Source: Bacteroidota bacterium
GTDB taxonomy: Bacteria; Bacteroidota; Bacteroidia; Chitinophagales; Chitinophagaceae
DNA: 64,000 nucleotides
Assembly (NCBI GenBank): GCA_023428755.1
Contig: JAEYWX010000017.1
Span: 124,001-188,000 of the forward strand
Reading direction: 5' to 3'
Shown here piece after piece: positions 16,301 to 23,815 of this stretch (position 1 is its first letter; each line of letters starts with the position of its first letter). The notes under the pieces are model-generated. The model was given only the letters and a program-made list of their open reading frames with translations, was not told the origin of the DNA and did no database searches. The translations under genes were made by a program, and so were the position numbers.

Positions 16301-17646
16301 GTGCAGGGGCTGAAGTACAACGTCCATTGGCAACGGTGGTGATCGGTGGTTTGCTTATAGCTACATTCCTTACCTTATTTGTGTTGCCTGTTCTTTATAT
16401 CATTTTTGAAAAGATCAATATGAAAAAGAAACCAAAAAACATCGCCGTGCTGTTGCCGCTCCTGTTGTTGCTGCAAGTTACAAGTACCGCACAAACTCCC
16501 ATCAGCGTACAGGCTGCAGTGGATACAGCAATAAAGAATAATTTACTGTTGAAGAACGAACAATTAATGACGCAGTACAAACAACTGCTTATTGCGTCGG
16601 CAGCCGTTGTGCCGCAAACAAATGTACATGCCGAGGCCGGTCAGTTCAACAGCATTTATACTGATAACCGTTTTGGACTTTCGCAGAGTTTCAGTTTTCC
16701 GAAAGTGTACAGCACACAAAAACAACTCCTGCGTGAAGAATGGAAAAACAGTTCACTCTCAACCGCAGTAAAAGAAAAAGAATTAAAGCAGCAGGTGCAA
16801 TCGGTATTTTATCAACTTCGATGGCTTCAGGAAAAAGAAAAACTGTTGTTGTATGCTGATAGCTTGTTCACCGACTTTTATAAACGTACTGAATTGCGTT
16901 TGCAAAAAGGTGAAAGCAATGTCCTGGAAAAGGCAACTGCAGAAACACAACTCGGGCAAATTACGCTTCAGCGCACACAACTTCAACACGATAAAGCTGT
17001 GCTGCAACTACAATTTCAGTTATTGTTGAATACAACTACTGTTTTTATTCCATCTGCACAGGAATTAAAAATGACTGTACAATTAAATGCTGCAGAATTC
17101 AGTGCACATCCTTTGGTTGTATTTGCACAGCAGCAGGAACGGATGGCAGCGGCTACCATCAAAGCAGAGCAATCGAAATTGCTGCCCGAGCTTTCGATGG
17201 GGGTATTCAGCACAAGTATCATTGGGATTGGTGCCGATGATAAATATTACAGCAGTGCAAAGCGGTTTCAGTCGTTTCAGTTGGGAGTTGGTATTCCGGT
17301 TTTTGCAAAAGCACAGAAGGCGAAGATCAACAGTGCAAAGTTCAGCAAGCAGATCGCTGCCAATCAATCGGCCATCAGCTTACAAACGCTTTCAACCAAT
17401 TACCAGAAATCGCTGGCCTTCTACAAACAGCATCAGCAAACAGTTAATTATTTTGAACAGACCGGTTTGCAAAATGCATCATTGATCATTGAAACGGCCA
17501 CGAAGCAATACAGCAGCGGTTTAATAAATTATCTCGAATGGGTTATGCTGGTAAACCAGGCAACGGCTGTAAAAAATGATTACCTCGATGCTGTTCGAAA
17601 TCTGAATGAAAGCATTGTTCAACTCAACTATTACAACAACCAATAA
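13306..17646 (+). CDS. czcA: CzcA-family heavy-metal RND pump fused to a TolC-type outer membrane factor
   Basis: This 1446-residue protein is two proteins in one frame. Residues 1-1035 are a heavy-metal-exporting RND transporter with twelve membrane helices and two periplasmic porter regions. The proton-relay residues in helix 4 are D401, D407 and E414 within GALDFGLIVDGAVIIVE, matching CzcA D402/D408/E415 and favouring divalent ions (Zn, Co, Cd, Ni) over Cu/Ag. Residues from Met1039 (ATG at 16420) form a TolC/CzcC-like domain beginning with its own signal peptide, KKKPKNIAVLLPLLLLL, and containing long coiled-coil helices. Such fusions are known in Bacteroidota. The outer membrane half should be released by signal peptidase, or made separately from the internal ATG. 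The adaptor follows after 10 bases. Confidence 0.92.
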   Translation: MLNAIIQFSVKNKLIIGLLVIGLIGYGSYEINRLPIDAVPDITSNQVQVITVAPSYGATDIERLVTFPIEQVNNNIPGLIEIRSFSRFGLSLVTIVFDDETDVYWARQQVAERLQKVQTVIPPEIGSPELAPVTTGLGEIYQYVVRPKKGYENKYDATELRTIQDWIVRRQLLGVQGVAEVSSFGGKLKQYSIEVDPAKLFSYGININDVFTALEKNNQNTGGAYIEKAATVLYIRSEGLAGSKEDIENIAIKRTAAATPLFIRDVAEVKIGHATRYGAMTFNDEGEVAGAVVMMLKGANSSAVIKNVKDRIGQIQKTLPEGVVIEAFLDRTKMVSHAIGTVKTNLLEGALIVVFVLVLFLGNFRAGILVASVIPLAMLFAIIMMNLFGVSGNLMSLGALDFGLIVDGAVIIVEAVMHQLSHSKKFNSTYRLTSEQMDAEVKSSASKMMNSAVFGQIIILVVYLPIFTLQGIEGKMFKPMAQTVAFALLGAFILSLTYIPMMSALFLSKKIQHKQNLSDKFMVWLERIYQSALNKVLNFPKTVLATVLLLFATSILILRSLGGEFIPALEEGDFAVDTRVLTGSNLQTTIDYTQKAAHILKTKFPEVEKIVTKIGSGEVPTDPMPMEASDLMVILKDKEEWTSAKSFDELAEKMGDALKDVPGITTGFQYPVQMRFNELMTGARQDVVCKIFGEDLDTLAMYAQQLGKIINTVEGAKSLYVETVNGLPQIIIQYNRAAIAQYNLSIADVNKIVNTALAGQSAGMLFEGEKRFDIVVRLKGDQKKDVKDIQQLLIPTPSGSQIPLYQLASVEIKEGPNQIQREDAKRRIVVGFNVRGRDVQSIVNELQKKTEQQLKLPAGYYVTYGGAFENLNEAKQRLMIAVPVSLLLIFALLYFAFGSIKHGLLIYSAIPLSAIGGILFLALRGMPFSISAGIGFIALFGVAVLNGIVLIAEFNRLRKDGLTDVRRIVLMGTKIRLRPVLMTASVASLGFLPMALSNGAGAEVQRPLATVVIGGLLIATFLTLFVLPVLYIIFEKINMKKKPKNIAVLLPLLLLLQVTSTAQTPISVQAAVDTAIKNNLLLKNEQLMTQYKQLLIASAAVVPQTNVHAEAGQFNSIYTDNRFGLSQSFSFPKVYSTQKQLLREEWKNSSLSTAVKEKELKQQVQSVFYQLRWLQEKEKLLLYADSLFTDFYKRTELRLQKGESNVLEKATAETQLGQITLQRTQLQHDKAVLQLQFQLLLNTTTVFIPSAQELKMTVQLNAAEFSAHPLVVFAQQQERMAAATIKAEQSKLLPELSMGVFSTSIIGIGADDKYYSSAKRFQSFQLGVGIPVFAKAQKAKINSAKFSKQIAANQSAISLQTLSTNYQKSLAFYKQHQQTVNYFEQTGLQNASLIIETATKQYSSGLINYLEWVMLVNQATAVKNDYLDAVRNLNESIVQLNYYNNQ

Positions 17647-17656
17647 ACGAACCATC

Positions 17657-18784
17657 ATGAAATATTCAATCCTTTTTCTATCACTCATTCTGTTACTTGC
17701 CTGTGGCAATAAGAATGAACCGGAAGGAACAGAAACAGCCGCTACAACAGCGGCAACCATTACACTTACGGATGCGCAACTCAAAAACGCAGCGCTGGAG
17801 CTGGTGCAGCTGCAACAACGTACAGTAACATCCATTCTTAAATTAAACGGACGTATTGATGTGCCGCCGCAGAATATTGTTTCCATCAGTGTGCCATTGG
17901 GCGGCTATCTCAAATCAACCAAACTGCTGCCGGGCATGCATGTAAGCAAAGGCGAAGTGATTGGTATGGTGGAAGATCAGCAGTATATTCAATTGCAGCA
18001 GGATTATCTTACCGCCACTGCACGCATTGGTTTTTTAGAAGCCGAATACCTGCGCCAGAAAGAACTGAATGAAAGTAAGGCCAGCAGCGACAAAGTATAC
18101 CAGCAGGCAGAAGCTGAATACAGAAGCCAGAAAGTGCTGATCAGTGCATTGGCAGAAAAATTAAAATTGGCGGGTATTCAACTTACCAGGCTCAATGAAA
18201 CAACCATTACCCGTAGTGTGCCTATCTACTCTCCCATTGATGGTTATGTTGCGAAGGTGAATGTGAATATTGGAAAATATGTAGCTCCAACCGAAGTGTT
18301 ATTTGAGCTCATCAATCCTACCGATATTCATCTGGCGTTAACGGTTTTTGAAAAAGATGTCAACAAACTTTACATCGGGCAAAAGCTGGTAGCTTACACC
18401 AACAATGATCCTGCAAATAAACATACAGGTGATATTTTGTTGATCGGCAAAGACCTGAGCGATGACCGCAGTACAGAAGTGCATTGCCATTTTGATGATT
18501 ATGATAAAACACTCATCCCCGGTACGTTTATGAATGCTGAGGTGGAAGTAAAAAATAAAATGGCCTGGGCATTGCCGGAAGATGCCGTGGTGCGGTTTGA
18601 AAACAAAAACTATGTGTTTGTAAAAACATCCGCCAATCAATTTGAAATGCTGGAAGTACAAACCGGCATCACTGAAACCGGGTTTATTGAAATTATGAAC
18701 GGCGAAGCCCTGCAACAAAAGCAACTGGTGGGAAAAGGGGCTTACACCTTACTCATGGGGCTGAAAAATAAAGCAGAGGATTAA
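17657..18784 (+). CDS. czcB: CzcB/HlyD-type periplasmic adaptor lipoprotein of metal efflux
   Basis: This 375-residue membrane-fusion protein links the RND pump to its outer membrane channel. KYSILFLSLILLLACG gives a lipobox with cysteine near residue 17. The lipoyl/barrel-sandwich halves are VSISVPLGGYLKSTKLLPGM and PIYSPIDGYVAKVNVNIGKY, separated by an alpha-hairpin (EAEYLRQKELNESKASSDK). A beta-barrel and membrane-proximal domain follow. No N-terminal or C-terminal metal-binding extension rich in His or Met was seen. The ATG at 17657 is preferred because it gives the lipobox and leaves 10 bases after the czcA stop. A rho-independent terminator follows at 18807, closing the operon. Confidence 0.9.
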   Translation: MKYSILFLSLILLLACGNKNEPEGTETAATTAATITLTDAQLKNAALELVQLQQRTVTSILKLNGRIDVPPQNIVSISVPLGGYLKSTKLLPGMHVSKGEVIGMVEDQQYIQLQQDYLTATARIGFLEAEYLRQKELNESKASSDKVYQQAEAEYRSQKVLISALAEKLKLAGIQLTRLNETTITRSVPIYSPIDGYVAKVNVNIGKYVAPTEVLFELINPTDIHLALTVFEKDVNKLYIGQKLVAYTNNDPANKHTGDILLIGKDLSDDRSTEVHCHFDDYDKTLIPGTFMNAEVEVKNKMAWALPEDAVVRFENKNYVFVKTSANQFEMLEVQTGITETGFIEIMNGEALQQKQLVGKGAYTLLMGLKNKAED

Positions 18785-18806
18785 CAGCAGTTATTTTATT
18801 ATTTCG

Positions 18807-18839
18807 AAAAAAATCCGCACCTTTTGTGTGGATTTTTTT
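18807..18839 (+). terminator. Terminator of the metal-efflux operon
   Basis: Arms AATCCGCAC and GTGTGGATT, extended by A and T runs, pair around a CTTTT loop (one G-T wobble) and end in seven T residues, 22 bases after the adaptor stop. Confidence 0.8.
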
Positions 18840-18871
18840 ATGAACGGCATCTCCATCTTAAACCTACTGCT

Positions 18872-19468
18872 ATGGCGTCACCACTTTCAGTATCAATTGT
18901 ACACCCATCGTACAATAATTTGAAAAAGATCAGTCCAGTTTTACACTTCCTGGCGGGAGCTGTTTTTCTTGCCGCAGCGGCTTATGAATTTCGGATGGAT
19001 AACCGTATTACTGCTTTTTGTGAGATCGTGATCGCTATTGATGTGATCGCCGTTGCTTTTTTGCGTGGTTTTGCCGAAGAATCAAGCAGGCTCAACGCTA
19101 CCTTTCGTTTTATTGAAGTGCTGGTATTTGGCGGGCTTGCGATCCTGGCGGTTCTCGATCAATCCTGGGCTACAGCTACTTTTTTGCTTGTGGCAACCGG
19201 CATGTATTACTATGTATTTCATTGCGAGAAGAAGGTGATCAAAACTGAGCGTGTTTCAGTACATCACCTGGGCGTAACCATCTCCGATTTTCCAAGAGAT
19301 AAAGAGCTTGAATGGGAGCAAATTCAATCCATGGAAGCCATGCCCCACAGCATCACGATCACAACAGCCAAAAACAAAATTCATCGTTTTGAATTCCAAA
19401 AAGCAATTGCTTTCGACGAACTGGAACAAATTCACGAATTTTGCAGTCATTATCTGAAAAGTGAATAG
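18872..19468 (+). CDS. Membrane protein with C-terminal PH-like domain, paralogue of the 12154 gene
   Basis: This 198-residue protein repeats the plan of the 12154 gene: about four membrane helices (VLHFLAGAVFLAAAAYEF first), then a basic linker (CEKKVIKTERVSVHHLG), a strand-rich domain with ELEWEQIQSM and ITITTAKNKIHRFEF, and a closing helix ELEQIHEFCSHYL. Identity is low but the landmarks line up, so it is a diverged paralogue. It lies just after the efflux operon terminator while its relative lies just before the operon. ATG 18872 is chosen because earlier in-frame starts fall in the terminator. Function unknown; a membrane-associated regulatory or stress role is only a guess. Confidence 0.7.
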   Translation: MASPLSVSIVHPSYNNLKKISPVLHFLAGAVFLAAAAYEFRMDNRITAFCEIVIAIDVIAVAFLRGFAEESSRLNATFRFIEVLVFGGLAILAVLDQSWATATFLLVATGMYYYVFHCEKKVIKTERVSVHHLGVTISDFPRDKELEWEQIQSMEAMPHSITITTAKNKIHRFEFQKAIAFDELEQIHEFCSHYLKSE

Positions 19469-19507
19469 TGAATGGTCAATGGTGAAGAAGCCAAACCGCA
19501 CATTCAC

Positions 19508-19535
19508 CATTCATAATTGACAATTCACAATTCAT
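19508..19535. repeat. AATTCAC/AATTGAC intergenic tract
   Basis: Direct and inverted copies of ATTCAC, AATTGAC and AATTCAT fill the space before the radical SAM gene. They resemble the CAATTG tracts at 4053 and 28564. Confidence 0.35.
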
Positions 19536-19536
19536 T

Positions 19537-20838
19537 ATGGCTCTCGATCATTCTCCTTATTTACTCTATTCCGACGGAAACGGAAATATTTTTGAAGACA
19601 ATACACTCTACGCAGTAGGTCGTGAAGGCTGGGATGCATTTCCGGTACCCGAAGAAGACTGGATCGTTTTGCCTGATGGCGGCAATTTGTATGAATTACC
19701 CGGCCGTAAAGCCATTGGCATCGATGTAAAAACAGGTGAAATGCGCCTGTGCGAAAAAGGTTGGGCCGTAGCTGCGTTTGTTCCGCCGGCACATACCAGT
19801 TTATACTTTGCTGCTTTTGAAAGCGAACCCGATGCTGAAACGCTTCCCCTCTTTTGTTATACCGCTGCCGGTTGGCACGATGATAAGTTTTATGTTACTG
19901 CTTTACGCATCGAAGATGATATTCGCCAGGACTGTGCGGGATACGATGACGAAAAAATTGAAACCGGTGCAGAGCGTTTGGTAAAAGCGTATCCCAACAA
20001 CCGCTTGGTAAAGCACCTCATGGAAAACTGCTGCAACACGTACAATTGTCCTGCTGCACGCAATTTTGCACTGAGCCGCTGGGAGTGCCCGATTCCCATT
20101 TCGCCCGCCTGCAATGCCAATTGCATTGGATGTATTTCGTTTCAACCGCAGGAAGAAACCATTCAAAGTCCGCAAGACCGATTAACCTTTAAACCAACCG
20201 CCGAGGAAGTGGTTGAGTTTACTGTGCCGCATCTGGAAACAGCGCCCTATCCGATCGTTTCATTTGGACAGGGTTGTGAAGGTGAGCCGTTGCTGATGTG
20301 GGAAACCATGCGTGAATCGATCATTGAAATGCGGAAGCATACGCAGAAAGGAAGCATCAATGTAAATACAAATGGCTCTGATCCCAAAGCCGTGAAAGCA
20401 TTGTGCGAAGTTGGATTGAACAGTATTCGTGTAAGTACCAACAGTGCACGCAAACATATTTATGAAGCCTACTATCGACCTAACAATTACACGTTTGAAG
20501 ATATTGTGGAGAGTTTGAAAGTAATGACGAGTTATGGTGGCTGGACCAGCATCAATTATTTTGTATTTCCGGGTATGACGGATAGTGTGGAAGAATACGA
20601 AGCGTTGCGAAAGCTGATCAAAGAAACCGGTTTGAAAATGATCCAATGGCGCAATTTCAATATTGATCCTGATTGGTATCTGGGCAAGATCGGAGTTACT
20701 GAAACCGGAGAAATTATGGGTGTGCGTCAGTTGATGGATTTGCTGCGGGAAGAGTTTCCTGATTTGAAGTTTGGTTATTTCAATCCACCGATTGAACGCA
20801 TTAAAGGAAATTATGAAGTTGATTTTGCGCATTGGTAA
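19537..20838 (+). CDS. Radical SAM protein with unassigned N-terminal domain and extra cysteines
   Basis: This 433-residue protein carries the radical SAM cluster motif CNANCIGC (C192, C196, C199) in the CxxxCxxC arrangement, followed by the TIM-barrel landmarks FGQGCEGEPLLMWE (GGE-like), INVNTNGSDPKAV and SIRVSTNSARKHIYEAYY. It should bind one [4Fe-4S] cluster and generate a 5'-deoxyadenosyl radical. About 180 residues precede the core and belong to no family I recognise. They hold further cysteines at C165, C166, C171 and C184, close to the core motif, which could bind a second cluster. No precursor peptide or dedicated partner is adjacent. The substrate is unknown. Confidence 0.8.
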   Translation: MALDHSPYLLYSDGNGNIFEDNTLYAVGREGWDAFPVPEEDWIVLPDGGNLYELPGRKAIGIDVKTGEMRLCEKGWAVAAFVPPAHTSLYFAAFESEPDAETLPLFCYTAAGWHDDKFYVTALRIEDDIRQDCAGYDDEKIETGAERLVKAYPNNRLVKHLMENCCNTYNCPAARNFALSRWECPIPISPACNANCIGCISFQPQEETIQSPQDRLTFKPTAEEVVEFTVPHLETAPYPIVSFGQGCEGEPLLMWETMRESIIEMRKHTQKGSINVNTNGSDPKAVKALCEVGLNSIRVSTNSARKHIYEAYYRPNNYTFEDIVESLKVMTSYGGWTSINYFVFPGMTDSVEEYEALRKLIKETGLKMIQWRNFNIDPDWYLGKIGVTETGEIMGVRQLMDLLREEFPDLKFGYFNPPIERIKGNYEVDFAHW

Positions 20839-20851
20839 TTGAGATCAGTTA

Positions 20852-20928
20852 CACAAAGAGCACAAAGGATGCATAAAGTTCACTATGTATTCTTTGCTCC
20901 CTTTGTGCTAAGCTTGGAGTTCTTTGTG
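20852..20928. repeat. Nested palindromic intergenic element (CACAAAGA type)
   Basis: Outer arms CACAAAGA (20852-20859) and TCTTTGTG (20921-20928) enclose inner arms GCACAAAGG (20860-20868) and CCTTTGTGC (20900-20908). The element fills the space between the radical SAM gene and the 20946 gene. A similarly built element lies at 60186-60273. Confidence 0.6.
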
Positions 20929-20945
20929 ATATAAATAAAAGCAGA

Positions 20946-21458
20946 ATGCAGGAGACGTTTTATTTAAATTTTGACATTGGCTATCGGGAATATGCAGGTG
21001 CGCTATTTCGCTACCTAATAAAAAGCAAATACCTGAAACTATTTTTGGCATTTGTATTTATACTTTCTTTTGTTTCATTACTGTTGGGATTTGTAACAAG
21101 TGCAGAAACGAATCTTATTGCAAGCTTAATTTCAAGTCTGGCTCCCATCGTGATGCTTTTGTTTTTTACTTTTATCCTGTTTTTAATTTTCACAACCGTT
21201 ATTTACACTTCAAATACACACGTTTTTAAACGTATTAATATAGAGTTTACTCATTGGGGAGTAAACCGTAAAACCGACAAAGTTGACTTATCGAAACCCT
21301 GGCGTGAAATTATAAAAGCAGAAGAAACAAAAACTGCTTACAATATTTTCATCGGTAAAAGCGACTTTATCATAATTCCCAAAAGAGCATTTAAAGACCA
21401 AAATGAAATGGACAGTTTCGGTTATTTTTTATCAACTAAAACAGAATTTAAGTTATAG
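20946..21458 (+). CDS. YcxB-like membrane protein
   Basis: This 170-residue protein has a short cytosolic N-terminus (ETFYLNFDIGYREYAGALF), two membrane helices (about 33-57 and 65-92) and a C-terminal domain of strands with WREIIKAEETKTAYNIFIG and FIIIPKRAFKDQNEMDSF. That arrangement and the IPKRAF motif resemble the YcxB C-terminal domain, whose role is unknown. The gene is more AT-rich than its neighbours and lies between a palindromic repeat (20852-20928) and a strong hairpin (21486), so it may be a later insertion. The family call is tentative. Confidence 0.55.
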   Translation: MQETFYLNFDIGYREYAGALFRYLIKSKYLKLFLAFVFILSFVSLLLGFVTSAETNLIASLISSLAPIVMLLFFTFILFLIFTTVIYTSNTHVFKRINIEFTHWGVNRKTDKVDLSKPWREIIKAEETKTAYNIFIGKSDFIIIPKRAFKDQNEMDSFGYFLSTKTEFKL

Positions 21459-21485
21459 TTGATAAAAAGATTTCAGAGGTAGAGT

Positions 21486-21523
21486 AAGGGTTGCCAACTT
21501 TTTAAAAGTTGGCAACCCTTTTT
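21486..21523. terminator. Strong 17-bp hairpin terminator
   Basis: AAGGGTTGCCAACTTTT (21486-21502) and AAAAGTTGGCAACCCTT (21504-21520) are perfectly complementary, followed by T residues. It lies 27 bases after the 20946 gene and before the MFS gene, and could work in both directions. Confidence 0.75.
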
Positions 21524-21558
21524 CATTCTCGTTACTTTCCGTAAGTTGAGGACTGTTT

Positions 21559-22740
21559 ATGCAACGGCCCAACCATATTCTGCCACTCATAGTCCTGTCA
21601 CAATTTGCCGGTACCTCTTTATGGTTCAGCGGCAATGCTATTCTGCCGGAGATCAGCAAAGCATTTCAACTGGAAAAAGACGGGCTGGCCATTGTAACAT
21701 CATCGGTACTGATCGGTTTTATCACCGGTACTTTATTGTATGCCGTTACTGCTATTGCCGACCGGTTTAAACCATCCATTGTATTTTTCATTTCATCATT
21801 GCTGGCAGCTGCCGCCAACCTGCTCATCCTGTTACCGCAACAGGATTTTTTTCTGTTAGTCTTGTCCCGCTTGTTGGTTGGCTTTTTCCTCGCAGGTATT
21901 TATCCGGTTGGTATGAAGATCGCAGCCGAATGGTACGAAAAAGGATTGGGGAAAGCATTGGGGTATCTTGTTGGTGCATTGGTGCTGGGCACAGCCTTTC
22001 CGCATTTATTAAAACAAAACGATTGGGATTACAACTGGAAACATGTGTTACAGCTAACCTCACTTGTGGCAGCAGTTGGCGGTTTGATCATTTTTCTTTT
22101 TGTACCACGGGGACCTTATTTCAAAAAGAGCAGCAGCTATTCGTTTGCTGCATTTAAAAACAGTTTTCGCCTTCCCGGTTTTCGTGCAGCCTCATTCGGA
22201 TATTTTGGACATATGTGGGAACTGTATGCCTTCTGGGCATTTGTACCAGTCATTTTAAATCTTTACATCAACCAAAACGGAGCATTGTTCAATGTACCGT
22301 TATGGTCGTTTATTGTGATTGCGACTGGTGCTGTTGGTTGTGTGGTTGGCGGTTATATTACCTTACGATTAGGAAGCGCAAAAGTAGCCTATGCCGGTAT
22401 GCTCATTTCGTTTTGTTGTTGTCTCCTGGCTGCATTCAGTTTTTCATTCCCTCCCGTATTGTTTCTTTTCTTTTTACTGGTATGGGGTTTCGCAGTAGTG
22501 GCCGATTCGCCCCAGTTCTCTTCCATTGTTGCACAAACAGCCGTTGCTGAAAATAAAGGATCGGCATTGACCATTGTTACCTGCATTGGATTTTCAATAA
22601 CTGTTGCCAGTATTTATGTGTTGAATCAATTGTTTGAGCAGTGGATGCAATCGCCATACGTGCTGCTCATATTGGCACCGGGGCCTTTGTTTGGGTTGTG
22701 GAAGTTGCGGCCGCTGCTAAAAATAAAAGCGTTTCAGTAA
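21559..22740 (+). CDS. MFS transporter
   Basis: This 393-residue polytopic protein has about twelve hydrophobic helices. The loop after helix 2 is AIADRFKPSIVFF, and helix 4-5 has LSRLLVGFFLAGIYPVGMKI, where the charged residue and the glycine run are typical of major facilitator proteins. PRGPYFKK is in the central loop between the two six-helix halves. It is likely an inner-membrane secondary transporter; the substrate is unknown and no enzyme neighbour gives a hint. ATG 21559 follows a strong terminator, so the gene should have its own promoter, although no exact -7 box was found. Confidence 0.8.
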   Translation: MQRPNHILPLIVLSQFAGTSLWFSGNAILPEISKAFQLEKDGLAIVTSSVLIGFITGTLLYAVTAIADRFKPSIVFFISSLLAAAANLLILLPQQDFFLLVLSRLLVGFFLAGIYPVGMKIAAEWYEKGLGKALGYLVGALVLGTAFPHLLKQNDWDYNWKHVLQLTSLVAAVGGLIIFLFVPRGPYFKKSSSYSFAAFKNSFRLPGFRAASFGYFGHMWELYAFWAFVPVILNLYINQNGALFNVPLWSFIVIATGAVGCVVGGYITLRLGSAKVAYAGMLISFCCCLLAAFSFSFPPVLFLFFLLVWGFAVVADSPQFSSIVAQTAVAENKGSALTIVTCIGFSITVASIYVLNQLFEQWMQSPYVLLILAPGPLFGLWKLRPLLKIKAFQ

Positions 22741-22883
22741 TAGCCGATCGGCCTACCTTCGCTGCGCAAAAAAATATCGTTTTGTGATTTGGTGAGTGTA
22801 GTAACATCAGCAATAGCAGAATCTGTAATCGACCAATCACTGAAATAAGTTTTCCTGCACCATTGCTTACACTACAGTGCATT

Positions 22884-22891
22884 TATATTTG
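22884..22891 (+). promoter_or_regulatory. -7 box of the 22896 EamA gene
   Basis: TATATTTG matches TAnnTTTG and ends 4 bases before the ATG at 22896. The preceding 140 bases between genes hold nothing else recognisable. Confidence 0.55.
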
Positions 22892-22895
22892 AACG

Positions 22896-23807
22896 ATGAA
22901 GTCCAACCAAAACCACATGTTGCTCGGTATTGTACTGGCTGTACTTGCTACCATTATCTGGAGCGGTAATTTTATTGTGGCAAGGGCGGTGATCAACGAT
23001 ATTCCTCCGGTTACATTGGCTTTTTTTCGTTGGCTTGCGGCCTGTATACTGCTGCTGCCTGTTGCCTGGAAACATATCAAACCATCGTGGCAGATCGTAC
23101 AACAAAACAAAGCTTATTTTTTCTGGACAGGATTAACAGGCATCAGCTTGTTTAATACGTTTGTGTACATCGCCGGGCATAGTTCTACCGCTATTAATCT
23201 TGCATTGATCGGTACAACATCCTCGCCGATCATGTCAATTATACTGGCCCATTATTTTTTAAAAGAGCATATTCAATGGCAGCGGGTTGTTGGGATTGGC
23301 TTATGTATTGCCGGTATCTTTTTTCTGCTGAGTAAAGGAAGTTTTCAAAACCTGTTGCACCTGCAATTTACCAAAGGCGATGGATGGGTGTTGTTGGGTG
23401 CATTCAGTTTTGCCATTTACAATATCCTGGCACGTAAAAAGCCAAAAGATATTTCAGCGATCGGTTTCCTGTTTTTTGTTTTTTGTATTGGTACTGCGTT
23501 ACTGATCCCCGCTTTTTTTATAGAAGCCGCCTATGTAAAACCGGTGCAATGGACCTGGCAAACAGGATCGGTTATTTTATATCTTGGTTTGGGAACATCA
23601 GTGATCGCCTTTCTGTTCTGGAACCGTTCCATTAAAGAATTAGGAGCCGGACGCACAGCGTTGTTTGGAAACCTGATCCCTATTTTCAGCAGCATTGAAG
23701 CCATTGTTATTCTGGGCGAAAAAATCAATTATATTCACATCATCAGTTTTCTGCTGATCGTTGCAGGACTGGCGTTTGATAACAGTGTACTGTTAAAACG
23801 AAAATAA
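22896..23807 (+). CDS. EamA/DMT family transporter
   Basis: This 303-residue protein has ten predicted membrane helices in two EamA repeats, about 8-140 and 155-298. Repeat landmarks are ATIIWSGNFIVARAVI with PPVTLAFFRWLAA in the first half, and GAFSFAIYNILARKKPKD with NLIPIFSSIEAIVILGE in the second. These proteins export or import metabolites such as amino acids or nucleotides; the substrate is not deducible. The SDR gene starts 8 bases later, so the two are probably co-transcribed from the near-leaderless promoter at 22884. A second EamA protein is encoded at 60332-61219. Confidence 0.85.
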   Translation: MKSNQNHMLLGIVLAVLATIIWSGNFIVARAVINDIPPVTLAFFRWLAACILLLPVAWKHIKPSWQIVQQNKAYFFWTGLTGISLFNTFVYIAGHSSTAINLALIGTTSSPIMSIILAHYFLKEHIQWQRVVGIGLCIAGIFFLLSKGSFQNLLHLQFTKGDGWVLLGAFSFAIYNILARKKPKDISAIGFLFFVFCIGTALLIPAFFIEAAYVKPVQWTWQTGSVILYLGLGTSVIAFLFWNRSIKELGAGRTALFGNLIPIFSSIEAIVILGEKINYIHIISFLLIVAGLAFDNSVLLKRK

Positions 23808-23815
23808 TTGTTTGC

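Noticed and set aside
20260..20832. A 190-codon minus-strand frame
   Set aside because: It is wholly antisense to the radical SAM gene, whose motifs are convincing.
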